DNA of 42,906 nt from Neptuniibacter sp. UBA6509 (GCA_002435145.1 DJLT01000053.1:1-42906); one strand, 5' to 3'; shown: positions 15,561 to 24,067, numbered from the stretch's first letter. Program-made: numbers and translations. The notes: a model not told the origin generated them from the sequence alone.

Positions 15561-16868
15561 ATGAACGCTGTTCTTCGTTTAAATCTAGTCGTCACTTTTG
15601 TTTTCATACTTGCTTTGTGTGTAACTCTATATGAGATGTTGCAGCAAGCGTCAAAAGATATAACAAGAGAAGTCTCTTCAGGGCTGACCTTTACACATCT
15701 TATTCTTAGCGCTGCAATTTCAGATCGAGAGCTTTTAGAGGAGGTTCTTGAGGGCGAAACTCGCCATGTAAAATTAACCATTCTGGATTCAAGAGAGTCC
15801 CCACTAATTAATTCGTCTGAAGAGGCATCATTGCTAAGTGAGGATGATGACATAACGTCAGAGTGGTTGGTTCAACTAATCCCAGATATCGAGCGTTTAG
15901 CAGATAAAGAGTATTTCAGGTATCTACCTGATGGAAGGGTTTTGAAGCTCACGGCTGATGTTCATGATGAGCTTGAAGAGGTATGGGAGTCTGTTGCGCT
16001 TGTCCTGATGCTGTTTTTAATGGGAGCGCTTCTTTCAAATATAGCTATCTATATCGGAGTTCGTCAGGGAATAAAGCCTATAACTGATTTTTTAAATGCG
16101 CTGAATCATATTGGGAAAGGTAATTTATCAGCTCGGCTTTCCGGATATTCCATAAAAGAAATCAATCTGTTATCTCAGTATTTTAATGTAATGGCTGAAG
16201 CGGTTGAGCTTGCGGAGGCTGACAATAAAAAGCTAACGCATGAGCTTCTTAATCTACGTGAATCTGAGCGCTCATACTTGGCTCGAGAACTACATGATGA
16301 TCTTGGTCAGTACCTAACAGGTATAAAAGCACAAGCTTATTTAATAAAGGCTGCAGCGGATAAGCCAGAAATTATTGAAAAAGTAGGTGGGCAAATAGCC
16401 AGTAATTGCGATGCTATGCAGGTTAGCTTTAGGCAGCTAATTCACGATTTACATCCAGTCATTCTAGAGCAGTTAGGTTTCATTGAGGCGATAAAAGCGC
16501 TGATTGATACATGGCAACAGACTCATTCAATCAATGTTACATCCTCATTTATTGATGAAATGCCTGTAATGACCGATGAGCATAATACGCACTTATATAG
16601 AATCGTCCAGGAATCACTTAATAACGTTGCTCAGCACGCAGATGCGAGCAATGTTGATGTCACTTTAGCTATTGATAACTCAGAACTTGTCTTGTCTATA
16701 CATGACGACGGGCGATGGAGCGAATCAAATACTACGAATGCAGGCATGGGGTTGCGCTCAATGAAAGAGCGCGCCCATTGTATGAATGGGAATTTCCAAT
16801 TTACACATTCCGAAGCGGAAGGTACTACGGTAGTTCTTAGGATCCCGATCTTAAAGGAAGTTACATGA
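15561..16868 (+). CDS. pedS2: PedS2-like membrane sensor histidine kinase
   Basis: About 435 residues from the ATG at 15561, chosen over 15504 because of the AGGT site upstream and because the protein then begins with a membrane helix. Order: TM1 (about 6-25), a periplasmic sensor (about 30-145), TM2 (about 148-172), a HAMP-like linker, a HisKA_3 domain with phospho-acceptor His245 (LARELHDDLGQ), and an ATPase domain (RIVQESLNNVAQHA, IHDDGRW, GMGLRSMKERA). The sensor is acidic, including SSEEASLLSEDDD, which could bind a cation. By position it matches P. putida PedS2, the kinase of the lanthanide switch. The stop overlaps the next regulator gene (ATGA). Confidence 0.88.
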   Translation: MNAVLRLNLVVTFVFILALCVTLYEMLQQASKDITREVSSGLTFTHLILSAAISDRELLEEVLEGETRHVKLTILDSRESPLINSSEEASLLSEDDDITSEWLVQLIPDIERLADKEYFRYLPDGRVLKLTADVHDELEEVWESVALVLMLFLMGALLSNIAIYIGVRQGIKPITDFLNALNHIGKGNLSARLSGYSIKEINLLSQYFNVMAEAVELAEADNKKLTHELLNLRESERSYLARELHDDLGQYLTGIKAQAYLIKAAADKPEIIEKVGGQIASNCDAMQVSFRQLIHDLHPVILEQLGFIEAIKALIDTWQQTHSINVTSSFIDEMPVMTDEHNTHLYRIVQESLNNVAQHADASNVDVTLAIDNSELVLSIHDDGRWSESNTTNAGMGLRSMKERAHCMNGNFQFTHSEAEGTTVVLRIPILKEVT

Positions 16869-17509
16869 AAATTATTATTGCAGATGACCACGCCGTTGTA
16901 AGGCAGGGCTATGGGAGCTTGCTTTCGACAATGTTGGCACCTTGTGAGGTGATAGAGGCGGGAGATGGTGATCAGGCATATAGCCTTTGTCAGACTGAAA
17001 CCCCGGACGTTGTTATCATGGATGTAAATATGCAAGGGATTAGCGGGATAGAGTCTACTCGACGTATTATGCAACGTAATCCAAACATCAATATTTTGTT
17101 TTTTAGTATGTATGATGAAATCCCTGTTGTCAGAAGGGCGATGGACGCCGGGGCTAAAGGTTATATTACTAAAAGCTGCACTCCTGATATTCTGATCGAA
17201 GCCGTCACAAAAGTTGCTTCAGGTAAGCTTTATGTAGAGCATGAACTTGCAATGAAAATTGCTGTAAACCGTCCAGAGCAAAAGGATCAGCGATTTAAGG
17301 ATATGACTCAAAGAGAGTTTGAGGTGTTTGTAATGCTTGCTGAAGGTAAAAATATTAAGGAGATATCTGAGCAGCTGTGTATCAGTGCGAAAACTATCTC
17401 TAATTACACGGCGATTCTTAAAAGCAAGCTAGATGTTGTATCTACGGCTGAACTTGTTCATTTAGCAATAGAATCAGGACTCATCAAGGTAGGCGGGGAA
17501 CTCGATTAG
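16865..17509 (+). CDS. pedR2: PedR2/ExaE-like LuxR response regulator
   Basis: This 214-residue regulator has Asp7/Asp8, phospho-acceptor Asp53 (IMDVNMQG) and Lys in YITKSC, followed by a LuxR-type HTH (MTQREFEVFVMLAEGKN, then KTISNYTAILKSKL). It overlaps the kinase gene by four bases, so the two form a kinase-regulator pair. The adjoining pentapeptide gene and exaA match the P. putida order beside PedR2. In that organism PedS2/PedR2 controls the switch between Ca- and lanthanide-type dehydrogenases. A terminator lies 27 bp past the stop. Confidence 0.9.
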   Translation: MKIIIADDHAVVRQGYGSLLSTMLAPCEVIEAGDGDQAYSLCQTETPDVVIMDVNMQGISGIESTRRIMQRNPNINILFFSMYDEIPVVRRAMDAGAKGYITKSCTPDILIEAVTKVASGKLYVEHELAMKIAVNRPEQKDQRFKDMTQREFEVFVMLAEGKNIKEISEQLCISAKTISNYTAILKSKLDVVSTAELVHLAIESGLIKVGGELD

Positions 17510-17535
17510 TTTTTTTTGCCGGTTTAAATAACTAT

Positions 17536-17562
17536 AAAGGGGCATAATTCAGCCCCTTTTTT
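17536..17562. terminator. Bidirectional terminator between the pedR2-like and pentapeptide genes
   Basis: AAAGGGGC / GCCCCTTT, with an 8-base loop and T-runs on both sides, lies between convergent genes. Confidence 0.85.
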
Positions 17563-17593
17563 AGTCGCAGTGCGTTTGCTCCAAGAAGTTGTA

Positions 17594-18232
17594 TTATCTG
17601 GCCCAATTAAATGGGCAGTCAGTACATCCATCCATATAAGTTGCTTGAAATGATGCGTAATGCTTCCTTACGCCAGTAAAAATAGCATTTTCCAGTGTCG
17701 CGCCATTCAGTTTTGCTTCTTGTAAATTAGCGTTCTTTAGATTTGCCCCTACCAGTTTTGCTTTTGTCATCCATGCCATTTCAAGGTTTGCTGCTTGTAG
17801 ATTTGCATTATTAAATGTAGCGCCACTTAAACGTGAAAACTCGAGGTTTGCTCCAGCAAGGTTGGCGCTGGTAAAGTTCGCGCCTTGCGCAAATAATGCC
17901 CAGCCTTTAACTGATTCTAAATTTGCATTTGAAAGGTTGGCGCCTCTAGCCGTCGCGTGCCTTAAATCAGCACGTGCTAGGTTGGCATTTGCTAGGTTGG
18001 CTTTTTCAAGGTTCGTGTTTTTTAAAAGGCTGTGGCGTAGATTGGCGCCAGTTAGATTGGCCTTAGTTAGATCAGCCCCACTTAAGTCAATGTTACTTAA
18101 ATCTGCACCTGATAAGTCAGCATTAGGGCATTGCGCGAATGGTTCGATAACGCATCCATTAATTGTTAATTTATCTTCGGCTAAAGAAGGGGTCGTAACT
18201 AATATTGTGCTTAAAATAATTGCTTTATACAT
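17594..18232 (-). CDS. Exported pentapeptide-repeat protein
   Basis: This is a 212-residue protein with a short signal peptide (about 1-18, ending SLAED). About 30 tandem pentapeptides of the A(D/N)LxX type follow (such as ADLSGADLSNIDLSG and NANLESVKG), giving a right-handed quadrilateral beta helix. Cysteines flank the helix (NGCVIEPFAQC near the start; GCTDCPFNWAR at the end), and the four may form disulfides that cap the structure. A pentapeptide gene in the same position next to exaA occurs in pseudomonads. The function is unknown; the periplasmic location suggests a role with the dehydrogenase system. Confidence 0.88.
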   Translation of the reverse strand: MYKAIILSTILVTTPSLAEDKLTINGCVIEPFAQCPNADLSGADLSNIDLSGADLTKANLTGANLRHSLLKNTNLEKANLANANLARADLRHATARGANLSNANLESVKGWALFAQGANFTSANLAGANLEFSRLSGATFNNANLQAANLEMAWMTKAKLVGANLKNANLQEAKLNGATLENAIFTGVRKHYASFQATYMDGCTDCPFNWAR

Positions 18233-18245
18233 ATGTCATGCCCGA

Positions 18246-18279
18246 AAAGCCCCCTTAGCAAGACTAAGAGGGCTTTTTT
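18246..18279. terminator. Terminator between exaA and the pentapeptide gene
   Basis: AAAGCCCCCTTAG / CTAAGAGGGCTTT forms a stem with one mismatch and a 6-base loop, with T-rich ends on both sides. It lies 14-47 bp after the exaA stop on the minus strand and separates it from the next gene. Confidence 0.75.
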
Positions 18280-18292
18280 GTGAGGTTAGGTT

Positions 18293-20128
18293 TTAGTTTT
18301 TAGTTAGTTTAAACACCCAGAACGAACCGCCTTGAGAAATTGGCTTAGTTAGTTCTGCCATATCTCCGCCCCATAGTGGTACAGCGCCACCATATCCGCT
18401 AGCGATACCGATATATTGCTCACCATCTTCAGTCCAAGTGATTGGGGATGATACGATGCCTGAGCCTGTCTGGAACTTCCAAAGCTCTTTACCTGTTTTA
18501 GCATCGAAAGCTTTAAAGTAGCCTTCACCTGTACCGGTGAATATTAGGTTGCCTTTAGTGGCAAGTACGCCTGACCATAAAGGTAGCTTTTCTTTATGAG
18601 ACCATGCAATTTCGCCTGTTTTGGGATCAACGGCGCGTAATACACCTACGTGGTCATCATACATTTTACGGATACGGAACCCTTGTCCTAGATATGCAGC
18701 ACCTTTGGTATAGTGAACCTCTTCAGTCCAATAATCTTCTTTCCAGTGGTTGGCGCCAAGGTAAAATAGGCCCGTATCTTGGCTGTAAGCCATAGGGTTC
18801 CAGTTTTTACCGCCTAGGAAAGGTGGAGATACCTCAATAGACTTACCTTTCTTCTTGCCTTTTTCTGGAAGTGCTGGGCGTTGGCCTTCAACTTCAACTG
18901 GACGTCCAGTTTTAGGATCAATATGTGTAGCCCAAGTAATATTGTCTACAAATGGGAAGCCTCGGATGAAGTCGCCATTTTGACGGTCAACAACGTAGAA
19001 AAAACCATTACGGTCAGCGTGACCTGTTGCTTTGATCGTTTTTCCGTTTTCTTCGTATTCAAATAATACGAGTTCGTTATTTCCTGAGAAATCCCATGCA
19101 TCATTTGGTGTGTGCTGGTAGAACCATTTCACTTCACCTGTTGATGGGTCAACAGCAACCTGGCCTGATGTGTATAGGCTGTCGTAATCGGCTGGGTTGC
19201 CGCCTGGTGATGTACGTGCCCAGCCGTTCCATGGGGCAGGGTTGCCTGCGCCTACGATAATTGTATTGGTTTCAACATCAAAGCTTGCTGACTGCCATGG
19301 TGCGCCGCCGCCGTGGCTCCATGCTTCAACTTTACCTGTTGGAGAGTTTGGATCGTCTGGCCAAGATGGCGCTTTCGGATCACCAGTTGGTGTGCTCTTC
19401 TTGCCGTTAAGCGTGCCGTAGTGACCTTCAACGAATGGACGCATCCAGATCTCTTCGCCTGTTGCTGGGTCTCGTGCAAATAGTTTACCTACAACGCCGA
19501 ACTCATCGCCAGATGTGCCATGAATAAGCATTACTTTGCCGGTTTTTTGGTCTTTGATGATGGTTGGGGCACCTGTCATCGTATAACCTTCAGTGTGATC
19601 TGCGAACTTCTTCTTCCATTTTACTTTACCGGTTTTCTTATCAAGTGCGACAATCGCAGCATCCAGCGTGCCGAAGTAAACTAAATCACCGAAAATAGCG
19701 GCGCCACGGTTTACAACATCACAGCAAGGGCGAATGTCATCTGGTAGTCGGTATGAGTAGGACCAGATTTTTTTGCCTGTCTTTGCATCAACAGCAAATA
19801 TGCGAGAGTAAGAACCTGTTACGTAGATAATGCCGTCATGCACCAATGCTTGTGTTTCTTGGCCGCGCTGTTTCTCACCACCAAAAGAAAAAGACCAAGC
19901 AGGTGTTAGTTTGCTAATGTTTTTGTCATTAATTTGAGTGAGGTCACTCCAGCGCTGTGCCTTGGGTCCAATACCGTAACCTAGTACGTCTTCAGCTGTC
20001 GTAGCATCGTTTTTAATGTCGTCCCAAGTTACAGGTTTGGCCGTTACCGCAGTTGCACCTGTGATAAGGGTCATTGTGATAGCCGCGCATAATGGCTTTA
20101 ATCCAGCAGAGATTATTTTTTTTGTCAT
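18293..20128 (-). CDS. exaA: Calcium-type PQQ-dependent alcohol dehydrogenase (ExaA/PedE)
   Basis: About 611 residues from the ATG at 20128. This start gives a clean signal peptide ending ATAVTA and has AAGG upstream; the longer frame to 20197 begins with a charged stretch. It is an eight-bladed quinoprotein with the vicinal disulfide pair RPCCDVVNRG that stacks on PQQ. The catalytic base is Asp346 in WDFSGNNEL, and Ser348 occupies the position that is Asp in lanthanide enzymes, so a calcium cofactor is expected. The C-terminus (GGSFWVFKL) matches Pseudomonas ExaA/PedE. It oxidises alcohols in the periplasm and passes electrons to cytochrome c550, encoded divergently at 20844. Confidence 0.96.
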   Translation of the reverse strand: MTKKIISAGLKPLCAAITMTLITGATAVTAKPVTWDDIKNDATTAEDVLGYGIGPKAQRWSDLTQINDKNISKLTPAWSFSFGGEKQRGQETQALVHDGIIYVTGSYSRIFAVDAKTGKKIWSYSYRLPDDIRPCCDVVNRGAAIFGDLVYFGTLDAAIVALDKKTGKVKWKKKFADHTEGYTMTGAPTIIKDQKTGKVMLIHGTSGDEFGVVGKLFARDPATGEEIWMRPFVEGHYGTLNGKKSTPTGDPKAPSWPDDPNSPTGKVEAWSHGGGAPWQSASFDVETNTIIVGAGNPAPWNGWARTSPGGNPADYDSLYTSGQVAVDPSTGEVKWFYQHTPNDAWDFSGNNELVLFEYEENGKTIKATGHADRNGFFYVVDRQNGDFIRGFPFVDNITWATHIDPKTGRPVEVEGQRPALPEKGKKKGKSIEVSPPFLGGKNWNPMAYSQDTGLFYLGANHWKEDYWTEEVHYTKGAAYLGQGFRIRKMYDDHVGVLRAVDPKTGEIAWSHKEKLPLWSGVLATKGNLIFTGTGEGYFKAFDAKTGKELWKFQTGSGIVSSPITWTEDGEQYIGIASGYGGAVPLWGGDMAELTKPISQGGSFWVFKLTKN

Positions 20129-20372
20129 TGTGTAAGCCTTGTTAATGGTTAAAAGCGATAGCGAGTGTTTATCGCGTCTTTTAATTCTCAGCTTCAAAGG
20201 TGATTTTCAGCAATAGATGTAATCCCGTCTGTGCTGGGCTCAAGTCATATGATCTAGGGAATGAATCCTAGCTGCTTGGGAGCTGTTGATATGAGAAATA
20301 TACGCCGCTTATTTGTATTGATTTAAACCCACAACGATATCTTCGGTTCAAGAGCTATTTAGCAAGCTATTT

Positions 20373-20382
20373 ACTTTAGGTT
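20373..20382 (-). promoter_or_regulatory. exaA: Candidate operator AACCTAAAGT facing exaA
   Basis: On the minus strand this reads AACCTAAAGT, a one-base expansion of the ACCTAAGT core found before other genes of the locus. It is about 245 bp upstream of the exaA start. Confidence 0.3.
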
Positions 20383-20464
20383 CATATATCAGATGGTATG
20401 TTCGTATGAATAGCATTGGTAATTAGTAGATCGCTTTGACGATATCTGGAGGAAAGGTGTTAAT

Positions 20465-20557
20465 ATGAAAATTATAACTGACTACGATAATTCGAACCAC
20501 TCAATACTTATTTCGAGAATTGAGGGGGCGTTAGAACTTTGGAGGCGGCAGGACTGA
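20465..20557 (+). CDS. Possible 30-residue small protein
   Basis: An ATG preceded by GGAGGAAAGG opens a 30-codon frame beginning MKIITDYDNSNHSI and ending LWRRQD. The ribosome-binding site is among the better ones in the window. The frame is too short to judge by codon use and matches no family I recognise; it lacks the Glu-x3-Tyr pair of PqqA. It may be a leader peptide of the cytochrome transcript or chance. Confidence 0.25.
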   Translation: MKIITDYDNSNHSILISRIEGALELWRRQD

Positions 20558-20596
20558 ATAATCAGATCAGACGGGTATTTGGCAGTATATTCATAC

Positions 20597-20639
20597 AACC
20601 TAAGTCTTACTGTGAGGAGTTATTCATACCAAGGGAGTA
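20597..20639 (+). promoter_or_regulatory. Two motif copies upstream of cytochrome c550
   Basis: AACCTAAGT (20597-20605) and TACCAAGGGAGTA (20627-20639) lie 205-247 bp before the cytochrome start and repeat the TACC(T)AAGT theme. A further TACCAAGT lies at 20801-20808, only 36 bp from the ATG. Confidence 0.35.
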
Positions 20640-20643
20640 GTTT

Positions 20644-20718
20644 ATGAAACCCAAAGTACAATTCTTGCTGATTTTGTACAAGCAATATCATATAGGCCTG
20701 AAAACTGAAGTTGGGTGA
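20644..20718 (+). CDS. Possible 24-residue small protein
   Basis: The frame starts MKPKVQFLLILYKQYHIG and has GGGAG seven bases before the ATG. It is downstream of the frame at 20465 and could be a second leader peptide. There is no support beyond the ribosome-binding site. Confidence 0.2.
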   Translation: MKPKVQFLLILYKQYHIGLKTEVG

Positions 20719-20843
20719 CATCAGTATTTCTAAGGATTTCTCGCCCATTGCAATTTGGATTGTTGCAGTGAGAAAAACTTGGTTGTTTGAAAAAATGTAA
20801 TACCAAGTTGGCGAATCGAATAAAAACTAAGTGGTGAATAAGA

Positions 20844-21287
20844 ATGTCTATAAATAAAAAATTATTAGGAATGGCTACTGCAGGTATGCTGACTGCGGCT
20901 CTTTCTACTCAAGCATTTGCTCATGGTGACGTAACACCTCAGAACGTTGATGTTGAAGGTCTTACACCACTAGGTGAAGAGTGGTTAGATCAAAACCCAT
21001 ACAATGCGGATTACGAAAACCGTGATCTTGCTGTGACAATCGGTACATCTGCTTACACGCAGAACTGTGCGCGCTGCCACGGTCTAGACGCAATTTCTGG
21101 TGGTATCGCACCGGATCTTCGTTACCTAGAACCAGGTATCGAAGGCGATGAATGGTACAAATACCGTGTTGTAAATGGGGCGGTTCGTGACGGTCGTGTT
21201 TACATGCCTAAAATGGCAGAGCACTTAAGCCAAGAAGCTCTTTGGGCTATCCGTGCTTACCTAGAGACTCGCTATACAGATGAATAA
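20844..21287 (+). CDS. exaB: Cytochrome c550 (electron acceptor of the quinoprotein ADH)
   Basis: This is a 147-residue periplasmic c-type cytochrome with signal peptide (1-26, ending TQAFA). The haem site is Cys75-Ala-Arg-Cys78-His79, and the probable axial Met is Met121 in VYMPKM. Length, motif spacing and divergent position next to exaA match Pseudomonas ExaB/PedF. It takes electrons from the PQQ enzymes and passes them to the respiratory chain. Its stop overlaps the MoxJ-like gene by eight bases. Confidence 0.93.
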   Translation: MSINKKLLGMATAGMLTAALSTQAFAHGDVTPQNVDVEGLTPLGEEWLDQNPYNADYENRDLAVTIGTSAYTQNCARCHGLDAISGGIAPDLRYLEPGIEGDEWYKYRVVNGAVRDGRVYMPKMAEHLSQEALWAIRAYLETRYTDE

Positions 21288-22200
21288 TAAACGACTCTCA
21301 AAAGTCGTTATATTAACTTGCGCCAGCCTGCTTAGCAGCCTGGCGCAAGCGCGTTATTACGACGATGTAATTGATAGCGGGTATATCAAGGTTGGTTTCT
21401 ATCGCGATTTCCCACCCTATTCGTTTCAAAAAGATGGGAAACCTGCTGGTGTCGATGTTGATGTTGGTAAGTTTATAGCCTCATCTATGGGTCTGGAGTT
21501 TAAACCACATTGGATTACACCGGATGAAAACCTTGAAGATGACCTTCGCAATAATGTCTGGAAAGGGCATTATTTAGATAAAGATGAAAAACAGGGTGCT
21601 TTGGCGCTTAAGAATATTGCAGATGTGATGATGCGTGTTCCTTATGATCGCGAATATTCTTATATGCAAGATTCAACGGGCGCGGTTATCAATGAAATGG
21701 TCGTGATGTTTGGGCCGTATCAGCGCGAGAGTTGGAAAGTTGTTTATGATTCAAGCAAACTAGATAACGTATCTACAGTTGCCGTGTTCCAATATCACCC
21801 GATCGGGGTAGAGATTGATAGCATGCCTGCTATGTATCTTACGTCTGCATTCGGTGGCCGTATGAGAGAAAAAACTCATCACTATGCAAATGCACGCAAG
21901 GCATTTGCAGGTATGGAAAGTGGTGAAGTTGATGCAGTGATGGCAATGAGGGCTGAAGTTGATTGGCTTGTAGCACAGTCGGGCAATGAAAGTTTTAAGC
22001 TCGGAAGTAACGGTTATCCGTCGATGGGCAAGCAAAAGTGGGATATTGGTATGGCAGTTAAGCATACGTATCGCCAGCTTGGTTATGCCATTGAAGAAGT
22101 TGTAGATGGCATGGTACGGAATGGTGATATGGAAAAGATTTATCACTCATACGGCTTAACTTATGAGATGCCTGAGTTTTATCAATCAGTAGAAAAATAG
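21280..22200 (+). CDS. MoxJ-like quinoprotein-associated periplasmic binding protein
   Basis: This 306-residue exported protein of the extracellular solute-binding (type 3) fold has a signal peptide ending SLAQA. KVGFYRDFPPYSFQKDGKPAGVDVDVG is the typical first-strand region (two blocks), and DIGMAVKHTYRQLG lies near the end. It matches the family 'quinoprotein dehydrogenase-associated probable ABC transporter substrate-binding protein', related to MxaJ/XoxJ. No permease or ATPase of this type is linked. MxaJ-like proteins are thought to assist the dehydrogenase rather than transport. Translational coupling to the cytochrome gene supports that. Confidence 0.9.
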   Translation: MNNKRLSKVVILTCASLLSSLAQARYYDDVIDSGYIKVGFYRDFPPYSFQKDGKPAGVDVDVGKFIASSMGLEFKPHWITPDENLEDDLRNNVWKGHYLDKDEKQGALALKNIADVMMRVPYDREYSYMQDSTGAVINEMVVMFGPYQRESWKVVYDSSKLDNVSTVAVFQYHPIGVEIDSMPAMYLTSAFGGRMREKTHHYANARKAFAGMESGEVDAVMAMRAEVDWLVAQSGNESFKLGSNGYPSMGKQKWDIGMAVKHTYRQLGYAIEEVVDGMVRNGDMEKIYHSYGLTYEMPEFYQSVEK

Positions 22201-22244
22201 CTTTCAGCAAACTAACCTTTAACAATAATAATAGGGGTTTAATA

Positions 22245-22997
22245 ATGAAAGGTCGATTAGCTGCGTTACTGGTGAGCGCAGCAGTGTCATTTTCAGCCAA
22301 TGGTGCTGAGCCTGATCCGCTAGAGTCGCCTCTTTGGGACTATATGCGCACGCAATTTATTGGTGATGATGCCTATGTTTTTGATGATCGAGTCAAAGTA
22401 GGGCTTCCCGAGTTCGCTGAGGATCCAACACAAGTACCTATCATGGTTGATGCTTCTGCGCTTAGCGGTAACATTAAACAGATCATTACTTGGGCGGACC
22501 TTAACCCCATTCAGCATATTTTTACTTATTACCCCCATCCTGAAATAGTGCCCCGTATATCCTTAAGGATTAAGGTTCAGCAAGGAACTGCTGTACGCGC
22601 AGCCGTGCAAACAAAAGACGGTGTTTGGCACATGGGCGGGTCATACTTGGATGCTGCCGGTGGCGGTTGTACTGCGCCTAGCGCTGCTAATTCTGATCCT
22701 TATTGGGAAAGTCATCTTGGTGAGATGAAAAGCCGCTTCTTCGCAAAAGAGGAGGGTGGCCGTTACAAGTTTAAAGTCATTCACCCTATGGATACTGGTT
22801 TAGTAAATGCTATACCTGAATTCTATATTCAGCAGGTCGCTGTTCGAAATCAGCAAGGTGAATCTTTAGCGCGCCTGGAACTATCCCAGCCCGTCAGCGA
22901 AAACCCTGTAATCACTTTTGATGTGCGTGATAAGAACCAAAAACATAGTGTTTGGTTAAGAGATAATAGTGGTAATGAGTTTGGGCGAGATCTCTAG
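22245..22997 (+). CDS. Quinoprotein dehydrogenase-associated SoxYZ-like carrier
   Basis: This is a 250-residue exported protein with signal peptide (1-21, ending SANGA). The first half is SoxY-like and the second SoxZ-like, fused in one chain. The carrier cysteine is Cys142 in AAGGGCTAPSA, corresponding to the GGCGG arm of SoxY. SoxZ-like strands follow (FKVIHPMDTGLVN). Its family occurs with PQQ dehydrogenases and the metallohydrolase encoded next. The chemistry is unproven; a role in sulfur- or thiol-linked maturation is an inference. The stop is 11 bp before the next gene. Confidence 0.9.
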   Translation: MKGRLAALLVSAAVSFSANGAEPDPLESPLWDYMRTQFIGDDAYVFDDRVKVGLPEFAEDPTQVPIMVDASALSGNIKQIITWADLNPIQHIFTYYPHPEIVPRISLRIKVQQGTAVRAAVQTKDGVWHMGGSYLDAAGGGCTAPSAANSDPYWESHLGEMKSRFFAKEEGGRYKFKVIHPMDTGLVNAIPEFYIQQVAVRNQQGESLARLELSQPVSENPVITFDVRDKNQKHSVWLRDNSGNEFGRDL

Positions 22998-23007
22998 GAG
23001 AGTATCA

Positions 23008-23934
23008 ATGTTTAATAAAAAGGCATTAACTTTAAGCTTGTTGCTTTCCGTCAATACCGCTGCTGTTGCCGCGCCGCTTACTTATGATTTAAAACCTCAG
23101 AAAATCGCAGAGAATACTTGGGTGCTAAAAGGTGCGCTTGAGGACTTTTCTAGAAAAAATGGCGGTAATATTGTCAATACCGGCTTTGTGGTAACGGAGG
23201 AGGGAGTCTTAGTTATTGATACGGGGCCTTCTTTAAAATACGGCGAAGAGATGAAAGCGGCCATAGCTGAAATCACTGATAAGCCGATTAAGTATGTACT
23301 CAATACGCACTCCCATCCTGACCATTTCTTGGGTAATCAGGCATTTTCTAATTCAGATATTTTGGCTTTACCCAAAACCAATGAGCAGTTAGCGCTGCAC
23401 GGCGATGCTTTCGCAGGCAATATGTACCGTCTTGTTGGGGATTGGATGAGATCAACTGAAGTTAAACTACCAACCCAAGACCTTAAGGTCGATAAGCTTA
23501 AACTGGGTAGTCATCAGTTCTCATTGATGTCTTTTACTGGGCACACGGGATCCGATCTGGTTGTTTATGATCGTAAAACAGGGGTGTTATTTGCCTCTGA
23601 TATGGTATTTTTTCAGCGAGCACTTACAACGCCTCACACACCGGGTCTCGATGTTTGGTTTAAAGAGATAGAAAAGCTAGAAGCAATTGATTATAAAGTT
23701 ATCGTTCCAGGGCACGGGCCTGTCTCAAAAGATAAGGACTCATTAAAACAGATGAAGCGTTATCTTCTATGGCTCGATGAGACATTAATCGATGCTGCCC
23801 AAAAAGGTTTAAGCATGACTGAGGTTATTAGAATACCTATCAATGAAGTATTCCCAGATATTAAGCTAACGCGACATGAGTTCATAAGGACGGTTGCACA
23901 TCTTTACCCCCTTTATGAGGATAAGTATTTTTGA
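23008..23934 (+). CDS. Quinoprotein relay system zinc metallohydrolase (MBL fold)
   Basis: About 308 residues from the ATG at 23008, which has AGGAG seven bases upstream and begins with a signal peptide (MFNKKALTLSLLLSVNTAAVAA); the earlier start at 22969 has neither. The metallo-beta-lactamase motif is His101-Ser-His103-Pro-Asp105-His106, with a later metal His in TGHTGSD and another in PGHGP. It matches SoxH-like 'quinoprotein relay system zinc metallohydrolase' proteins. It is placed directly after the SoxYZ-like gene, as in other PQQ loci; the pair probably acts together on a carrier-bound thiol or persulfide intermediate. Confidence 0.9.
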   Translation: MFNKKALTLSLLLSVNTAAVAAPLTYDLKPQKIAENTWVLKGALEDFSRKNGGNIVNTGFVVTEEGVLVIDTGPSLKYGEEMKAAIAEITDKPIKYVLNTHSHPDHFLGNQAFSNSDILALPKTNEQLALHGDAFAGNMYRLVGDWMRSTEVKLPTQDLKVDKLKLGSHQFSLMSFTGHTGSDLVVYDRKTGVLFASDMVFFQRALTTPHTPGLDVWFKEIEKLEAIDYKVIVPGHGPVSKDKDSLKQMKRYLLWLDETLIDAAQKGLSMTEVIRIPINEVFPDIKLTRHEFIRTVAHLYPLYEDKYF

Positions 23935-24059
23935 TAATGGGGAAAGGGCTGTAGTGCTGAAACTGAGTTAAACGACCGTTTCATTGTGGCTTTCTGTGTG
24001 TTTAGTAGCCTTTTATAGCCTATGGTCTACCCTTAATTAGCAAGAATTCCGAGTATTAC

Positions 24060-24067
24060 TACCAAGT
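24060..24067 (+). promoter_or_regulatory. pedH: Candidate operator TACCAAGT upstream of the pedH-like gene
   Basis: TACTACCAAGTGAT lies about 130 bp before the pedH-like start. The octamer TACCAAGT also occurs at 20801 before the cytochrome gene, and ATTACTACC is shared with the site at 13917. Confidence 0.4.

Larger units (their letters stand above)
20129..20843. other. Divergent control region between exaA and the cytochrome c550 gene
   Basis: This 715-bp region (646 bp if the longer exaA frame is used) contains no long reading frame. It holds four matches or near matches to the TACC(T)AAGT motif (20373, 20597, 20627, 20801), a stem CTAGG / CCTAG near 20254-20271 in the exaA leader, and two very short frames with good ribosome-binding sites at 20465 and 20644. 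It is likely the main control region for alcohol-induced expression. Confidence 0.6.

Noticed and set aside
17594-18232. Pentapeptide protein considered as a Qnr-type quinolone-resistance protein
   Set aside because: It carries a signal peptide and terminal cysteine pairs and sits in a PQQ locus; Qnr proteins are cytoplasmic.
17862-18296. 144-residue plus-strand frame opposite the pentapeptide gene
   Set aside because: The repeat-rich sequence is the antisense of the pentapeptide repeats and overlaps the exaA terminator.
20465-20557. Short frame considered as pqqA
   Set aside because: It lacks the Glu-x3-Tyr pair from which PQQ is made, and no pqqB-E genes are nearby.
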